From assembly GCA_902518155.1 (NCBI GenBank), contig CABYFA010000008.1, positions 1-49,987 on the forward strand: a stretch of 49,987 nt of DNA, given 5' to 3'. Under the pieces are notes generated by a model. It worked only from the letters and a program-made list of their open reading frames with translations. It was not told where the DNA came from and did not search any database. This document shows, piece by piece, positions 25,342 to 33,346 of the stretch. Source of the DNA: an uncultured Pelagibacteraceae bacterium (lineage in GTDB: Bacteria; Pseudomonadota; Alphaproteobacteria; Pelagibacterales; Pelagibacteraceae). Position 1 is the first letter of the stretch; the number at the start of each line of letters is the position of its first letter. The position numbers and the translations under genes are program-made.

Positions 25342-26378
25342 GGACATGGGTTTGGGAACATTTTTTGAATTTTATTAATCTCATTTAAAATTTCGCTTGT
25401 TAATCTTACATTTACACTTTCTATATTTGTTTTCAACTGTTCGATTGTCGTTGCACCTATTATCACACTTGTCATAAAAGGCTGAATTTCACAAAACTTC
25501 AATGACATTTGAGTAAAATCAATATTGAATTTTTGCGATAACTTATAATACTCTTCAATAGCTTTTTGACCATTTTCATTTTTATATCTTGTGAAATCTT
25601 TAAATAGTTTCATTCTTGATTTTTCTGGTAATTTATTATTTCTATATTTTCCTGTTAAATATCCGAATGCTAAAGGCGAGTAGGCTAACAAACCACTTTT
25701 CTCCCTAACAGAAATTTCTGCAAGTCCAACTTCATAAGTTCTATTAAGTAAATTGTATGGATTTTGCACTGACATCATTTTTGGTAAATCTTTTAATTTT
25801 GATATTTCAAGGAATTTTGATAAACCCCATGCAGTTTCATTAGATAGACCAATGTATCTAATTTTACCTTGTTCAATAAATTTTTTTAAACTTTCAAGTA
25901 TTTCCTCAAACGGTGTCCATTCATTATCGTTTTCGTCGTGTTCATAACCATGTTTCCCAAAAAAATTTGTATTTCTCTCTGGCCAATGAAGTTGATAGAG
26001 ATCGATATAGTCTGTTTTCAATCTTTTGAGACTTTCCTCTAAAGCTTCAGAAATTTTTTTTTTTCCAAAATTATAACCACCACCCCTGATATATTTGTTT
26101 GAAGTATTACCACAAACTTTTGTTGCTATAACAACCTTGTCTCTTTTTTTAGTTTTTTGAAACCAGTTACCGATTATTCTCTCTGTTTCCCCATATGTTT
26201 TTTCTCTCATCGGTATGGAATAGATTTCTGCAGTGTCCCAAAAGTTTACACCATGATCTAAAGCATAATCCATTTGCTGAAATCCCTCATCTTGAGAATT
26301 TTGTTCGCCCCAGGTCATAGTACCGAGACAAATTGTACTCACATCTAGATCTGTATTGCCTAATTTTTTATAATTCAT
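25338..26378 (-). CDS. Aldo/keto reductase (Tas-like)
   Basis: 346-residue NADPH-dependent reductase of the AKR superfamily. It starts MNYKKLGNTDLDVSTICLGT. The catalytic set is visible as D and Y in FWDTAEIYSIP, K in VVIATKVCG and H in YQLHWPERNT. C-terminal cofactor-binding parts are LLAYSPLAFGYLTGKYR and TSVIIGATTIEQL. The sequence with a tyrosine-rich PMREKTYGETERIIG insert resembles E. coli Tas. Substrate not predictable. First gene of an AKR-IalB-argG run; divergent from the Bax-inhibitor gene across 82 bases. Confidence 0.93.
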   Translation of the reverse strand: MNYKKLGNTDLDVSTICLGTMTWGEQNSQDEGFQQMDYALDHGVNFWDTAEIYSIPMREKTYGETERIIGNWFQKTKKRDKVVIATKVCGNTSNKYIRGGGYNFGKKKISEALEESLKRLKTDYIDLYQLHWPERNTNFFGKHGYEHDENDNEWTPFEEILESLKKFIEQGKIRYIGLSNETAWGLSKFLEISKLKDLPKMMSVQNPYNLLNRTYEVGLAEISVREKSGLLAYSPLAFGYLTGKYRNNKLPEKSRMKLFKDFTRYKNENGQKAIEEYYKLSQKFNIDFTQMSLKFCEIQPFMTSVIIGATTIEQLKTNIESVNVRLTSEILNEINKIQKMFPNPCP

Positions 26379-26460
26379 AGTGATTTTTGAAGTATAATTT
26401 TTTATTAATCTTTTAAGGTATCTTGAATATTTAGTAAAAGACTATATATTTATAGAAATT

Positions 26461-27225
26461 ATGGCAACAGACAAAAAAGGCATTCTAGCAAGAGCGAGAG
26501 CAGCAGCACGTGAAACCACAGCTGTAACTGATGAGGGCTTAAGAGCCTACATGTTAAAAGTTTATAACTACATGGCGACTGGAATATTGCTTACAGGAAT
26601 TATAGCTTTAATAACATTTAAGATGTCAGTCGTTACTGATGCAAGTGGTTCTATTGTAGCTTTAACCGAGGTTGGAAATGCCATTTATTTATCAGGACTT
26701 AAGTGGATAGTAATGCTAGCTCCTTTGGGTGTTGTGTTTTATATGAGTTTTGGGATTAATAAAATGAGTGCATCAAAAGCTCAGACAACTTTTTGGATTT
26801 TTGCTGCTTTAATGGGGTTATCACTTTCTTCAATTTTACTAGTTTACACAGGTTTGAGTGTAACAAGAGTATTTTTTATTTGTTCTGCAACTTTTGGTAC
26901 TATGAGCATTTATGGTTACACAACTAAGAGAGATTTAACTAAGTTTGGATCATTTTTGATGATGGGATTAATAGGAATTATTATTGCATCATTAGTTAAT
27001 ATTTTTCTGAAATCTTCAATGATGTATTTCGTGATTTCAATTTTAGGAGTTTTAATTTTTGTTGGCCTTACTGCTTATGATACTCAAAAAATAAAAAACA
27101 TGTACTCAGCTAGCGATACTGGTGAGTTAATGGGTAAAAAAGCGGTAATGGGTGCTCTAACTCTTTACTTAGATTTCATTAACTTGTTTATTATGCTCCT
27201 TAGACTTTTCGGTCAAAGAAGATAA
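26461..27225 (+). CDS. Bax inhibitor-1/YccA family membrane protein
   Basis: 254 residues. A soluble N-terminal ~28 residues (ILARARAAARETTAVTDEGL) precede seven hydrophobic helices. Family marks include LRAYMLKVYNYMATGILLTG, GVVFYMSFGINKMS, the central YGYTTKRDLTKFGSFL, GLTAYDTQKIKNMY with the conserved acidic residue, and ALTLYLDFINLFIMLLRLFG. Alphaproteobacterial members act as pH-sensitive calcium leak or stress proteins, by analogy with BsYetJ. Stop lies seven bases from the convergent DUF2794 gene. Confidence 0.92.
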   Translation: MATDKKGILARARAAARETTAVTDEGLRAYMLKVYNYMATGILLTGIIALITFKMSVVTDASGSIVALTEVGNAIYLSGLKWIVMLAPLGVVFYMSFGINKMSASKAQTTFWIFAALMGLSLSSILLVYTGLSVTRVFFICSATFGTMSIYGYTTKRDLTKFGSFLMMGLIGIIIASLVNIFLKSSMMYFVISILGVLIFVGLTAYDTQKIKNMYSASDTGELMGKKAVMGALTLYLDFINLFIMLLRLFGQRR

Positions 27226-27232
27226 TTTTACT

Positions 27233-27574
27233 TTAAAGTTTTTTCCAATTAGTATTTTTTAACAATAGATTAAGTTCTGAAGAATTCTTTAGTATTTTAC
27301 CATCAGTATCGGTAATTAAATATTTTAAATTTTTATTTTTTGGCTTAAAGTTTTTGCAAATTTTATAAATAGCATTTTCAGCTGCATTTTTAAAAACACT
27401 AAATCCTACCTGTTTGCTTGAAATATTAAGACCGTAATCTTTCCAAGAACCCTCTGAAACCATTTTTGCATATAAATCTAATATTATTTTAAGCTCATTT
27501 TTTTCAAAAAAATGATTTTCATTAAATCTTTTTTTATCAAGATTATTAACAACCAGTCTTAAATTATTCCTCAT
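27233..27574 (-). CDS. DUF2794 domain protein
   Basis: 113 residues forming a single DUF2794 domain, an alphaproteobacterial family of unknown function. Support: the FEKNELKIILDLYAKMVSEG start region, SWKDYGLNISSKQVGFSVFK, and AIYKICKN. No membrane segment or signal. Overlaps the yciB end by 11 bases and is thus in one transcript with it; convergent with the Bax-inhibitor gene. Confidence 0.82.
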   Translation of the reverse strand: MRNNLRLVVNNLDKKRFNENHFFEKNELKIILDLYAKMVSEGSWKDYGLNISSKQVGFSVFKNAAENAIYKICKNFKPKNKNLKYLITDTDGKILKNSSELNLLLKNTNWKKL

Positions 27575-28118
27575 GAGTTTTATATTTATTTATTAAACCG
27601 ATTTGAAAGGCTGTAAAAATGAAAGTTATTGGAAGTAAACCCCAAACTTTAAAGTTGACCCAAAATTCCTCAGATTGTGTTCTCCAAACTAATTCATTTA
27701 AAATAGCAAGTCCAAAGAAAAAGTATATCCATCTTTTACTTAACAATTCCCAACCTTCGTTTGTAAGTGGTATTGATTTTCCCATTAATTTTTTTAACAC
27801 AGGTTCATTTGTAAAATATCTTCCAAATATTAAAGCCAGACCAAATAAAATATTAATGATTGTTGGCTTGATGTAAATAAAAACTGGATTATCAAAATAA
27901 ATTGTAAGGCCACCAAAAAAAGTAATTAATATTCCGCTCAACAAAGGAACTTTGGGTATTTTTTTTTCTAAAAACCAAACAATCGCTAATGCTATAATTG
28001 TCGCAATTATAAATGGTGGAATGGCTACTCTTAAATCTTTTCCACTGTCGTAATAGTAGTAAAAAAAAATTACTAAAGGTCCAAAATCAGTAAGAAACTT
28101 TAAAAAAGATTTATTCAC
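27564..28118 (-). CDS. yciB: YciB/IspZ septation-protein-A family inner-membrane protein
   Basis: 184 residues with five to six hydrophobic segments. YciB signatures: FLTDFGPLVIFFYYYY at the N-terminus, TFFGGLTIYFDNPVFIYIKPTIIN in the middle, and LTNEGWELLSKRW with NELVWRTQSEEFWVNFKVWG later. The family is implicated in envelope and septum integrity; E. coli YciB interacts with cell-envelope machinery. Divergent from hspQ by 88 bases. Confidence 0.92.
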   Translation of the reverse strand: MNKSFLKFLTDFGPLVIFFYYYYDSGKDLRVAIPPFIIATIIALAIVWFLEKKIPKVPLLSGILITFFGGLTIYFDNPVFIYIKPTIINILFGLALIFGRYFTNEPVLKKLMGKSIPLTNEGWELLSKRWIYFFFGLAILNELVWRTQSEEFWVNFKVWGLLPITFIFTAFQIGLINKYKTHEE

Positions 28119-28206
28119 TGGAAGAATATTAACATAAATAATATTTTCACAAAAACTATAAATTTTTCTTATTGATTTTTATTTGTAAATACCCATACTA
28201 ATCTTA

Positions 28207-28527
28207 ATGGCAATTCAAAAAGCTAAATTTTCAATAGGCGATATTGTAAAACACAAACATTTTGAGTTTAGAGGTGTGATTTATGATGTAGATTTTGAGT
28301 TTAATAATTCTGAAGAATGGTATCAATCTATCCCTAAGAATGTTAGACCAAGAAAAGATCAACCATTCTATCATCTGTTAGCTGAAAATGATGAAATAAC
28401 TTATGAAGCCTACGTGTCAGAGCAAAATTTATTGACTGATGACTCTGATGAGCCAATAAAACATCCATTAATTGAGGAAATTTTCTCTGGTAAAAAAGGT
28501 TCAAGCTATTTTAAGCCGTCAAATTAA
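28207..28527 (+). CDS. hspQ: HspQ / YccV-like heat-shock and hemimethylated-DNA-binding domain protein
   Basis: 106 residues spanning one YccV domain. Visible are AKFSIGDIVKHKHFEFRGVI, YDVDFEFNNSEEWY, DQPFYHLLAEND and YEAYVSEQNLL. E. coli HspQ modulates Lon protease and binds hemimethylated DNA in some reports; the specific role here is not shown. A monocistronic gene between two intergenic regions. Confidence 0.9.
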   Translation: MAIQKAKFSIGDIVKHKHFEFRGVIYDVDFEFNNSEEWYQSIPKNVRPRKDQPFYHLLAENDEITYEAYVSEQNLLTDDSDEPIKHPLIEEIFSGKKGSSYFKPSN

Positions 28528-28594
28528 GTAATTTCACTTTTTAAACACATTTAGCTCAAATCTTTGTCACAGGGCATTGTTAAGTTTAATTAAT

Positions 28595-28655
28595 TCTGAT
28601 CAAGAGTGTTAAATTTTACCCTTCGTTATTATCTCCCTCTACATTCTTGATCAGA
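28595..28655. repeat. Inverted repeat between hspQ and ccmC
   Basis: The 179-base gap contains TCTGATCAAGAGTGT (28595-28609) and ACATTCTTGATCAGA (28641-28655), reverse complements except one position, around 31 bases. Each arm itself centres on the palindrome TGATCA. It could be a hairpin in the ccm leader (or an hspQ 3' end) or a pair of operator sites. There is no T run directly after it on the plus strand, so a simple terminator is less likely. Confidence 0.55.
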
Positions 28656-28706
28656 TAATTATTTCGTACTAAATATCCCTAATACTAATTTTAAAAATAA
28701 AATTTT

Positions 28707-29414
28707 ATGTTTCAATTACTAGAACCTAATAGAATTTTTTCTATAACTTCTAAAGCACCAAAATACGTTTTATTACTATTCTTTTTGGTAGTCTCTATAG
28801 GTTTGACTGAGGCTCTGATTCTCTCACCAGAAGATTATAAACAAAGTCACTCTGTAAGAATAATGTATGTTCATGTTCCAGCTGCATGGATCTCACTAGG
28901 TATCTTTTCTACTATTACCATTCTTTCTATCGTTGGCTATATATTTAAGATTAAAAATTTCTTTTTAATTTCAAAGAGTTTGGCGCCGTCAGGATTTGTT
29001 TTTAATGTAATTGCACTTGTAACTGGTTCTATTTGGGGAAAGCCCACGTGGGGAACATGGTGGGCGTGGGATGCCAGAATTACTTCTATGTTAATACTGG
29101 CATTTTTTTATTTGATGTATTTAATTGCTTGGAGAATTTACGAAGATAAAGAACAAGTTTTTAAAGTAACTTCAATTATTACAATTATAGGAATAATAAA
29201 TGTTCCTATAACTAAATATTCTGTAGATTGGTGGAACACACTTCATCAGCCTGCATCAATTAATATATTATCAAAATCTACTATTCATTCTTCGATGCTC
29301 GTTCCTTTACTGATTATGACTGCGGCATTTGCCCTATTCTCATTACTAATTTTTTTAATGAAATATAATACAGAACTGATAAAAATTAAAAATAAGGGGT
29401 TAGACAGATTATGA
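28707..29414 (+). CDS. ccmC: Haem exporter/handling protein CcmC
   Basis: 235-residue inner-membrane protein with six hydrophobic helices. It carries the WWD-type haem-binding motif WGKPTWGTWWAWDARITSM, preceded by a histidine in MYVHVPAAWISLG and followed by one in NTLHQPASIN. CcmC delivers haem to CcmE for cytochrome c biogenesis (System I). It opens the ccm run here. ccmA and ccmB, often directly upstream, are not present in this window. Overlaps ccmD by four bases. Confidence 0.95.
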   Translation: MFQLLEPNRIFSITSKAPKYVLLLFFLVVSIGLTEALILSPEDYKQSHSVRIMYVHVPAAWISLGIFSTITILSIVGYIFKIKNFFLISKSLAPSGFVFNVIALVTGSIWGKPTWGTWWAWDARITSMLILAFFYLMYLIAWRIYEDKEQVFKVTSIITIIGIINVPITKYSVDWWNTLHQPASINILSKSTIHSSMLVPLLIMTAAFALFSLLIFLMKYNTELIKIKNKGLDRL

Positions 29415-29638
29415 TAAATGAAATTTTTTATATGAATGGATATGGAATTTATGTTTGGGGTTCATTTGCTTTTACTTTTTTAAGTTTTATGTCATTGTAT
29501 CTGGTAATCAAAAATCAATATGAAAAAGAAAAAAATAAGTTTATTGTTAAATTTGGAAACCTAAACTCTGAGAGAGCTGCCTCTGCTAGACTACAAAGAA
29601 TTAATAGAGAGATTCTATCCAACACTTCAACTATTTAA
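29411..29638 (+). CDS. ccmD: CcmD, small haem-exporter subunit
   Basis: 75 residues with a single N-terminal helix (MNGYGIYVWGSFAFTFLSFMSLYLV), the typical YGxYVWxSF start of CcmD, then a charged tail. It stabilises CcmABCE complexes in System I. The tail is longer than usual for the family (commonly 45-65 residues). Coupled to ccmC by ATGA; ccmE begins ten bases later. Confidence 0.85.
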   Translation: MINEIFYMNGYGIYVWGSFAFTFLSFMSLYLVIKNQYEKEKNKFIVKFGNLNSERAASARLQRINREILSNTSTI

Positions 29639-29648
29639 CTTTTAAACC

Positions 29649-30068
29649 ATGTATGGTCGTAAAGTTAAACTAAGATTTTTTTTTATATTCTTAATTGCTG
29701 TTACATTAAGTTTAACGATATTCCTCATTCTAAAATCATTAGAAGAAAATGTTGTATATTTTAAATCTCCATCTGAGATAAAAACTTTATCTGAAATGCA
29801 GCAAAAAAAAATTAGAATTGGAGGAATGGTAAAAACTGACTCAATTTCTATTGTAAATAAAGAATTAAGTTTTGTTATTACAGACTTTAAAAGTGAAATT
29901 AATGTTGTTTACTCAGGATTAATACCTAACCTTTTTGAAGAGGGCAAGGGTGTTGTTGCAGAGGGATTTTTAAAAGATGAGAATTTTTTTTCAGCAACGA
30001 AAATTTTAGCTAAACATGATGAAAATTATATGCCTCCTGAAGTAAAGGCTGCTTTAGAGGAGAAATAA
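29649..30068 (+). CDS. ccmE: CcmE, periplasmic haem chaperone
   Basis: 139 residues. One N-terminal anchor helix ([19 protein letters not shown]), then an OB-fold domain ([35 protein letters not shown]). The covalent haem attachment histidine and following tyrosine are in [12 protein letters not shown]. Receives haem from CcmC and hands it to CcmF/CcmH. One base separates its stop from the ccmF start. Confidence 0.95.
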   Translation: MYGRKVKLRFFFIFLIAVTLSLTIFLILKSLEENVVYFKSPSEIKTLSEMQQKKIRIGGMVKTDSISIVNKELSFVITDFKSEINVVYSGLIPNLFEEGKGVVAEGFLKDENFFSATKILAKHDENYMPPEVKAALEEK

Positions 30069-30069
30069 A

Positions 30070-31947
30070 TTGTCGAGTTTAATTGGATATTATTCTTTAA
30101 TTTTTGGTGTTGGTGTTTCAATTTTAGTTATATTTTTTTCGATTAAAAATTTTAATGATACTCATAAGTTAGATACTAAAGTAATATCGTTAGCATTCTT
30201 ACAGCTTTTATTTGTAATAATTAGCTTCTCAGGCTTAATTTTATCGTTTGTTAACTCAGACTTTAGTAACGAGACAGTTTTTAATCACTCCCATACAACT
30301 AAGCCGCTTTTCTATAAAATCTCTGGGACCTGGGGCAATCATGAGGGTAGTCTATTATTATGGTTGTTAGTTTTAACATTATTTATATTTCTTTTTTTAC
30401 TGAGGTCAAAAAATCAACCAAAACAATATAAAATTTTAACTTTATTATTCCAACAGATAATTATAATCGGTTTTTTTATTTTTCTTATACAAACCTCCAA
30501 TCCTTTTAATCATGTTTTTCCAGTTCCAAAAGAGGGATTAGGTTTAAATCCCATATTGCAAGACCCTGCATTAGCAATTCACCCGCCAATTTTATATCTA
30601 GGCTACGTTGGAACTTCTATAATTTTTTCCTCAGCACTAGCAGCAGTTTGTTCAAATAATATTACAAAAATGTGGGCATCACACATTAAAAAATGGGTAT
30701 TAGTTTCATGGATTTTTTTAACTTTAGGAATTTTACTTGGATCTATTTGGGCTTACTATGAGTTAGGATGGGGAGGTTTTTGGTTTTGGGATCCTGTTGA
30801 AAATGTATCTTTAATGCCGTGGTTTGCACTAACAACCTTATTACATTGTGTACTAGTTTTAGAAAAAAAGCTAATTCTTACCTCGTGGGTTGTTGTGTTA
30901 TCTATTGCAACTTTTACCCTAAGTATGTGTGGTACTTTTTTGGTTCGATCAGGTATTTTAAATTCTGTTCATACATTTGCTAATGATCCAGAGAGAGGTT
31001 TGTATATTCTAATATTTTTATTTATTTTGATATTCTTATCTTTTTTTATATTTTTAATTTTTCATAGAAGTGAAAACAACAATTCCAAATCTTTCTACTT
31101 ATTAAGTAAGGAAACATCAATTTTAGTTAATAATTGGTTTATGATGTATTTTTTATCAGTTGTTTTAATTGGAACAATTTATCCAATATTTTTAGAGGTA
31201 ATTTCATCTCAAAAAATATCTGTAGGTCCACCATTTTTTAACAAATTGATCCTACCATTGTTAATTCCATTTATGTTAGCTATGGCAATAGGTCCTAAAT
31301 TAAAGTGGATTAAGTCGGATATTGAAGACAAAATCAATTTAATTTTATTTTTTGTTATTTCTTTAATTTTATCAGTATTGATAATTAGAAATTTAGATAT
31401 TAATTTTCTTTACAATACTATTCTAATTACAGCAGCTTTTTATTTATTTTTTATAACTCTTAGAGATTTTTTTCATAAAAAATATAGAAATCTGTCACAA
31501 ATTACTGCTCATTTTAGTTTTAGCATTTTAATACTTAGTATTTTATTTAATAATATTTTTTCATCTGAAGTTATTACAAATTTAAAAATTAATGAAACTT
31601 ACCAAGCTCAAAATTTGAAGATTAATTTTAAGAGCATTGAGCAAGAAAATAAACAAAATTTTAAAGCAATTAGAGGAAAGTTTATTGTGGAGGATCAAAG
31701 TGGATTAATTGAAGTCATGCAACCTGAATTAAGAATATATAATCAACCAAATATTGTTACTAGTGAAGCTGATATCAAAACTAATATATTCACTGATAAA
31801 TTTATGACAATGAATTATGTCCAAAATCATGATTATTTTAACATTCGTTATCAAGTAAAGCCATTCATGATTTGGATTTGGATTTCTACAATTCTATTGT
31901 GCTTTAGTGGATGTTTATCTTTAATTAGAAAAAAATATGAGAACTAA
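30070..31947 (+). CDS. ccmF: CcmF, cytochrome c haem lyase subunit
   Basis: 625-residue polytopic protein starting from TTG. It has about 14 hydrophobic helices, the WWD motif WGGFWFWDPVENVSLMPW, the haem-ligand region ISGTWGNHEGSLLLW, and IHPPILYLGYVG. CcmF with CcmH attaches haem to apocytochromes c. At 625 residues it is close to normal length. It overlaps ccmG by 11 bases. Confidence 0.96.
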   Translation: MSSLIGYYSLIFGVGVSILVIFFSIKNFNDTHKLDTKVISLAFLQLLFVIISFSGLILSFVNSDFSNETVFNHSHTTKPLFYKISGTWGNHEGSLLLWLLVLTLFIFLFLLRSKNQPKQYKILTLLFQQIIIIGFFIFLIQTSNPFNHVFPVPKEGLGLNPILQDPALAIHPPILYLGYVGTSIIFSSALAAVCSNNITKMWASHIKKWVLVSWIFLTLGILLGSIWAYYELGWGGFWFWDPVENVSLMPWFALTTLLHCVLVLEKKLILTSWVVVLSIATFTLSMCGTFLVRSGILNSVHTFANDPERGLYILIFLFILIFLSFFIFLIFHRSENNNSKSFYLLSKETSILVNNWFMMYFLSVVLIGTIYPIFLEVISSQKISVGPPFFNKLILPLLIPFMLAMAIGPKLKWIKSDIEDKINLILFFVISLILSVLIIRNLDINFLYNTILITAAFYLFFITLRDFFHKKYRNLSQITAHFSFSILILSILFNNIFSSEVITNLKINETYQAQNLKINFKSIEQENKQNFKAIRGKFIVEDQSGLIEVMQPELRIYNQPNIVTSEADIKTNIFTDKFMTMNYVQNHDYFNIRYQVKPFMIWIWISTILLCFSGCLSLIRKKYEN

Positions 31948-32455
31948 AATTTTTGCTTTATTTTTAATTTTTACATTCTTGATAATTTTCTTTGTTTTTT
32001 ACAAAGGTTTACAAAATACAAATATTTATACACCTGAAACAAAATCAGAGATTAAAATTCCACATTTTGAAACAAAAGAGTTTTTCTCTAAAGACAAAAT
32101 AAATTCAGATCAGATTTTTATAGGAAGTGATTATTATTTATTAAACATTTGGGCTTCGTGGTGTGTTCCTTGCAAAGAGGAACATAAGTATCTAATGGAT
32201 TTAAGTAAAAAAAATAATATTAAAATTATTGGACAAAATTATAAAGATAATTTTGATAATGCAAAAAATTTTTTGATAAATTTAGATAATCCATACGATT
32301 TAATTTTTTTAGATAATGATGGCACAATAGCAATTGAATGGGGTGCATATGGAGTACCCGAAACCTTTCTAATTAAAGATAATCTAATTATTAAAAAAAT
32401 TATTGGTCCATTGAATGAAAAATTACTTTTTGAGATAAAAGAATTAACACAATGA
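31937..32455 (+). CDS. ccmG: CcmG/DsbE, periplasmic thioredoxin for cytochrome c maturation
   Basis: 172 residues. An N-terminal anchor (IFALFLIFTFLIIFFVFY) and a thioredoxin fold with the redox motif NIWASWCVPCKEEH (WCVPC), GQNYKD, the cis-proline in YGVPETFLI, and an acidic insert typical of CcmG. It reduces apocytochrome cysteines before haem attachment. Ends with an ATGA overlap into ccmH. Confidence 0.94.
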   Translation: MRTKIFALFLIFTFLIIFFVFYKGLQNTNIYTPETKSEIKIPHFETKEFFSKDKINSDQIFIGSDYYLLNIWASWCVPCKEEHKYLMDLSKKNNIKIIGQNYKDNFDNAKNFLINLDNPYDLIFLDNDGTIAIEWGAYGVPETFLIKDNLIIKKIIGPLNEKLLFEIKELTQ

Positions 32456-32823
32456 ATATTTTAAAATTTTTATTTTCAGTGATTTTTTTGATTCATTGTT
32501 TTTCTTCTGACTTAAAAGCTAAAAACTTAGAAATTGAAATAACAAAAAATTTAAGATGTTTAATTTGTCAAGGACAATCAGTTTACGATTCAGACTCTGA
32601 ATTTGCTAATAGTTTAAAAATTTTAGTAGAAAAAAAATTAAATGAAGGCTTAGATGAAAAACAAATATATGCTTATCTTAAAAATAAATATGGAGATTGG
32701 ATTCTTTATGATCCAGGATTCAGTAAAAATACCTATTTTCTTTGGTTATTACCTATATTGATGTTTGTATTTGGTGGTGCAATAATACTCAAGAAAGTTA
32801 TATTAAATAAAAAAAAATTATGA
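32452..32823 (+). CDS. ccmH: CcmH/CycL, apocytochrome-reducing subunit
   Basis: 123 residues: signal/anchor, then the redox motif KNLRCLICQGQSVYDSDSE, the helical GLDEKQIYAYLKNKYGDWILYDPGF, and a C-terminal membrane helix (FLWLLPILMFVFGGAIIL). This is the short, single-domain CcmH (the CcmI-like TPR part is absent and no ccmI follows). ATGA overlaps on both sides show tight coupling with ccmG and the next gene. Confidence 0.94.
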   Translation: MNILKFLFSVIFLIHCFSSDLKAKNLEIEITKNLRCLICQGQSVYDSDSEFANSLKILVEKKLNEGLDEKQIYAYLKNKYGDWILYDPGFSKNTYFLWLLPILMFVFGGAIILKKVILNKKKL

Positions 32824-33335
32824 ATTATCTAAAAATTTGTTACTTGGTAATATTGTCTTTTTTAATTTCTTCTTCAATTATTGCAGAAGATACTAAAGTA
32901 AGTAATGATAATACAAAGTTTAATATTTATTCAGGAATGTTTGACTTTAGTGATAATGGAAAGAGATCTGCTTTAATTGGGTTTCAACATCAGAATACTG
33001 ATTTAAACAGAGACACTTTTCTTGGTAATCTTTCTCCAATAACAGGATTTATGTTTACTGCTGATAGTGCAGCTTACCTGTATACTGGTGTGCAAGCACA
33101 ATATTCCTTAGGAGCCTTAAATATTATACCAAGTTTTACCCCGGGACTTTATAGTCAGGGAGAGGGCAAAGATCTTGGACATTTATTAGAATTTAAAAGC
33201 GAAATTCAGATTTCTTTAGATTTATTCCAAAATAGCCAATTAGGCTTATCATATAATCATTTATCCAATGCAAGTTTGGGAGATAAAAATCCTGGGGCAA
33301 ATAGTTATATGTTTAATTTTCTCAAAACCTTTTAA
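32820..33335 (+). CDS. PagL-like lipid A deacylase (acyloxyacyl hydrolase family) candidate
   Basis: 171 residues with a signal peptide (YLVILSFLISSSIIA), then alternating amphipathic strands as in a small outer-membrane beta-barrel, ending in phenylalanine. The motif GLSYNHLSNASLGDKNPG near the C-terminus contains the H-x-S-N signature of PagL-type 3-O-deacylases, where the His and Ser are catalytic. This would remove an acyl chain from lipid A in the outer membrane. Its start overlaps the ccmH stop by four bases, an unexpected partner for the ccm operon. Activity is inferred. Confidence 0.75.
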   Translation: MNYLKICYLVILSFLISSSIIAEDTKVSNDNTKFNIYSGMFDFSDNGKRSALIGFQHQNTDLNRDTFLGNLSPITGFMFTADSAAYLYTGVQAQYSLGALNIIPSFTPGLYSQGEGKDLGHLLEFKSEIQISLDLFQNSQLGLSYNHLSNASLGDKNPGANSYMFNFLKTF

Positions 33336-33346
33336 ACAAACATTCT

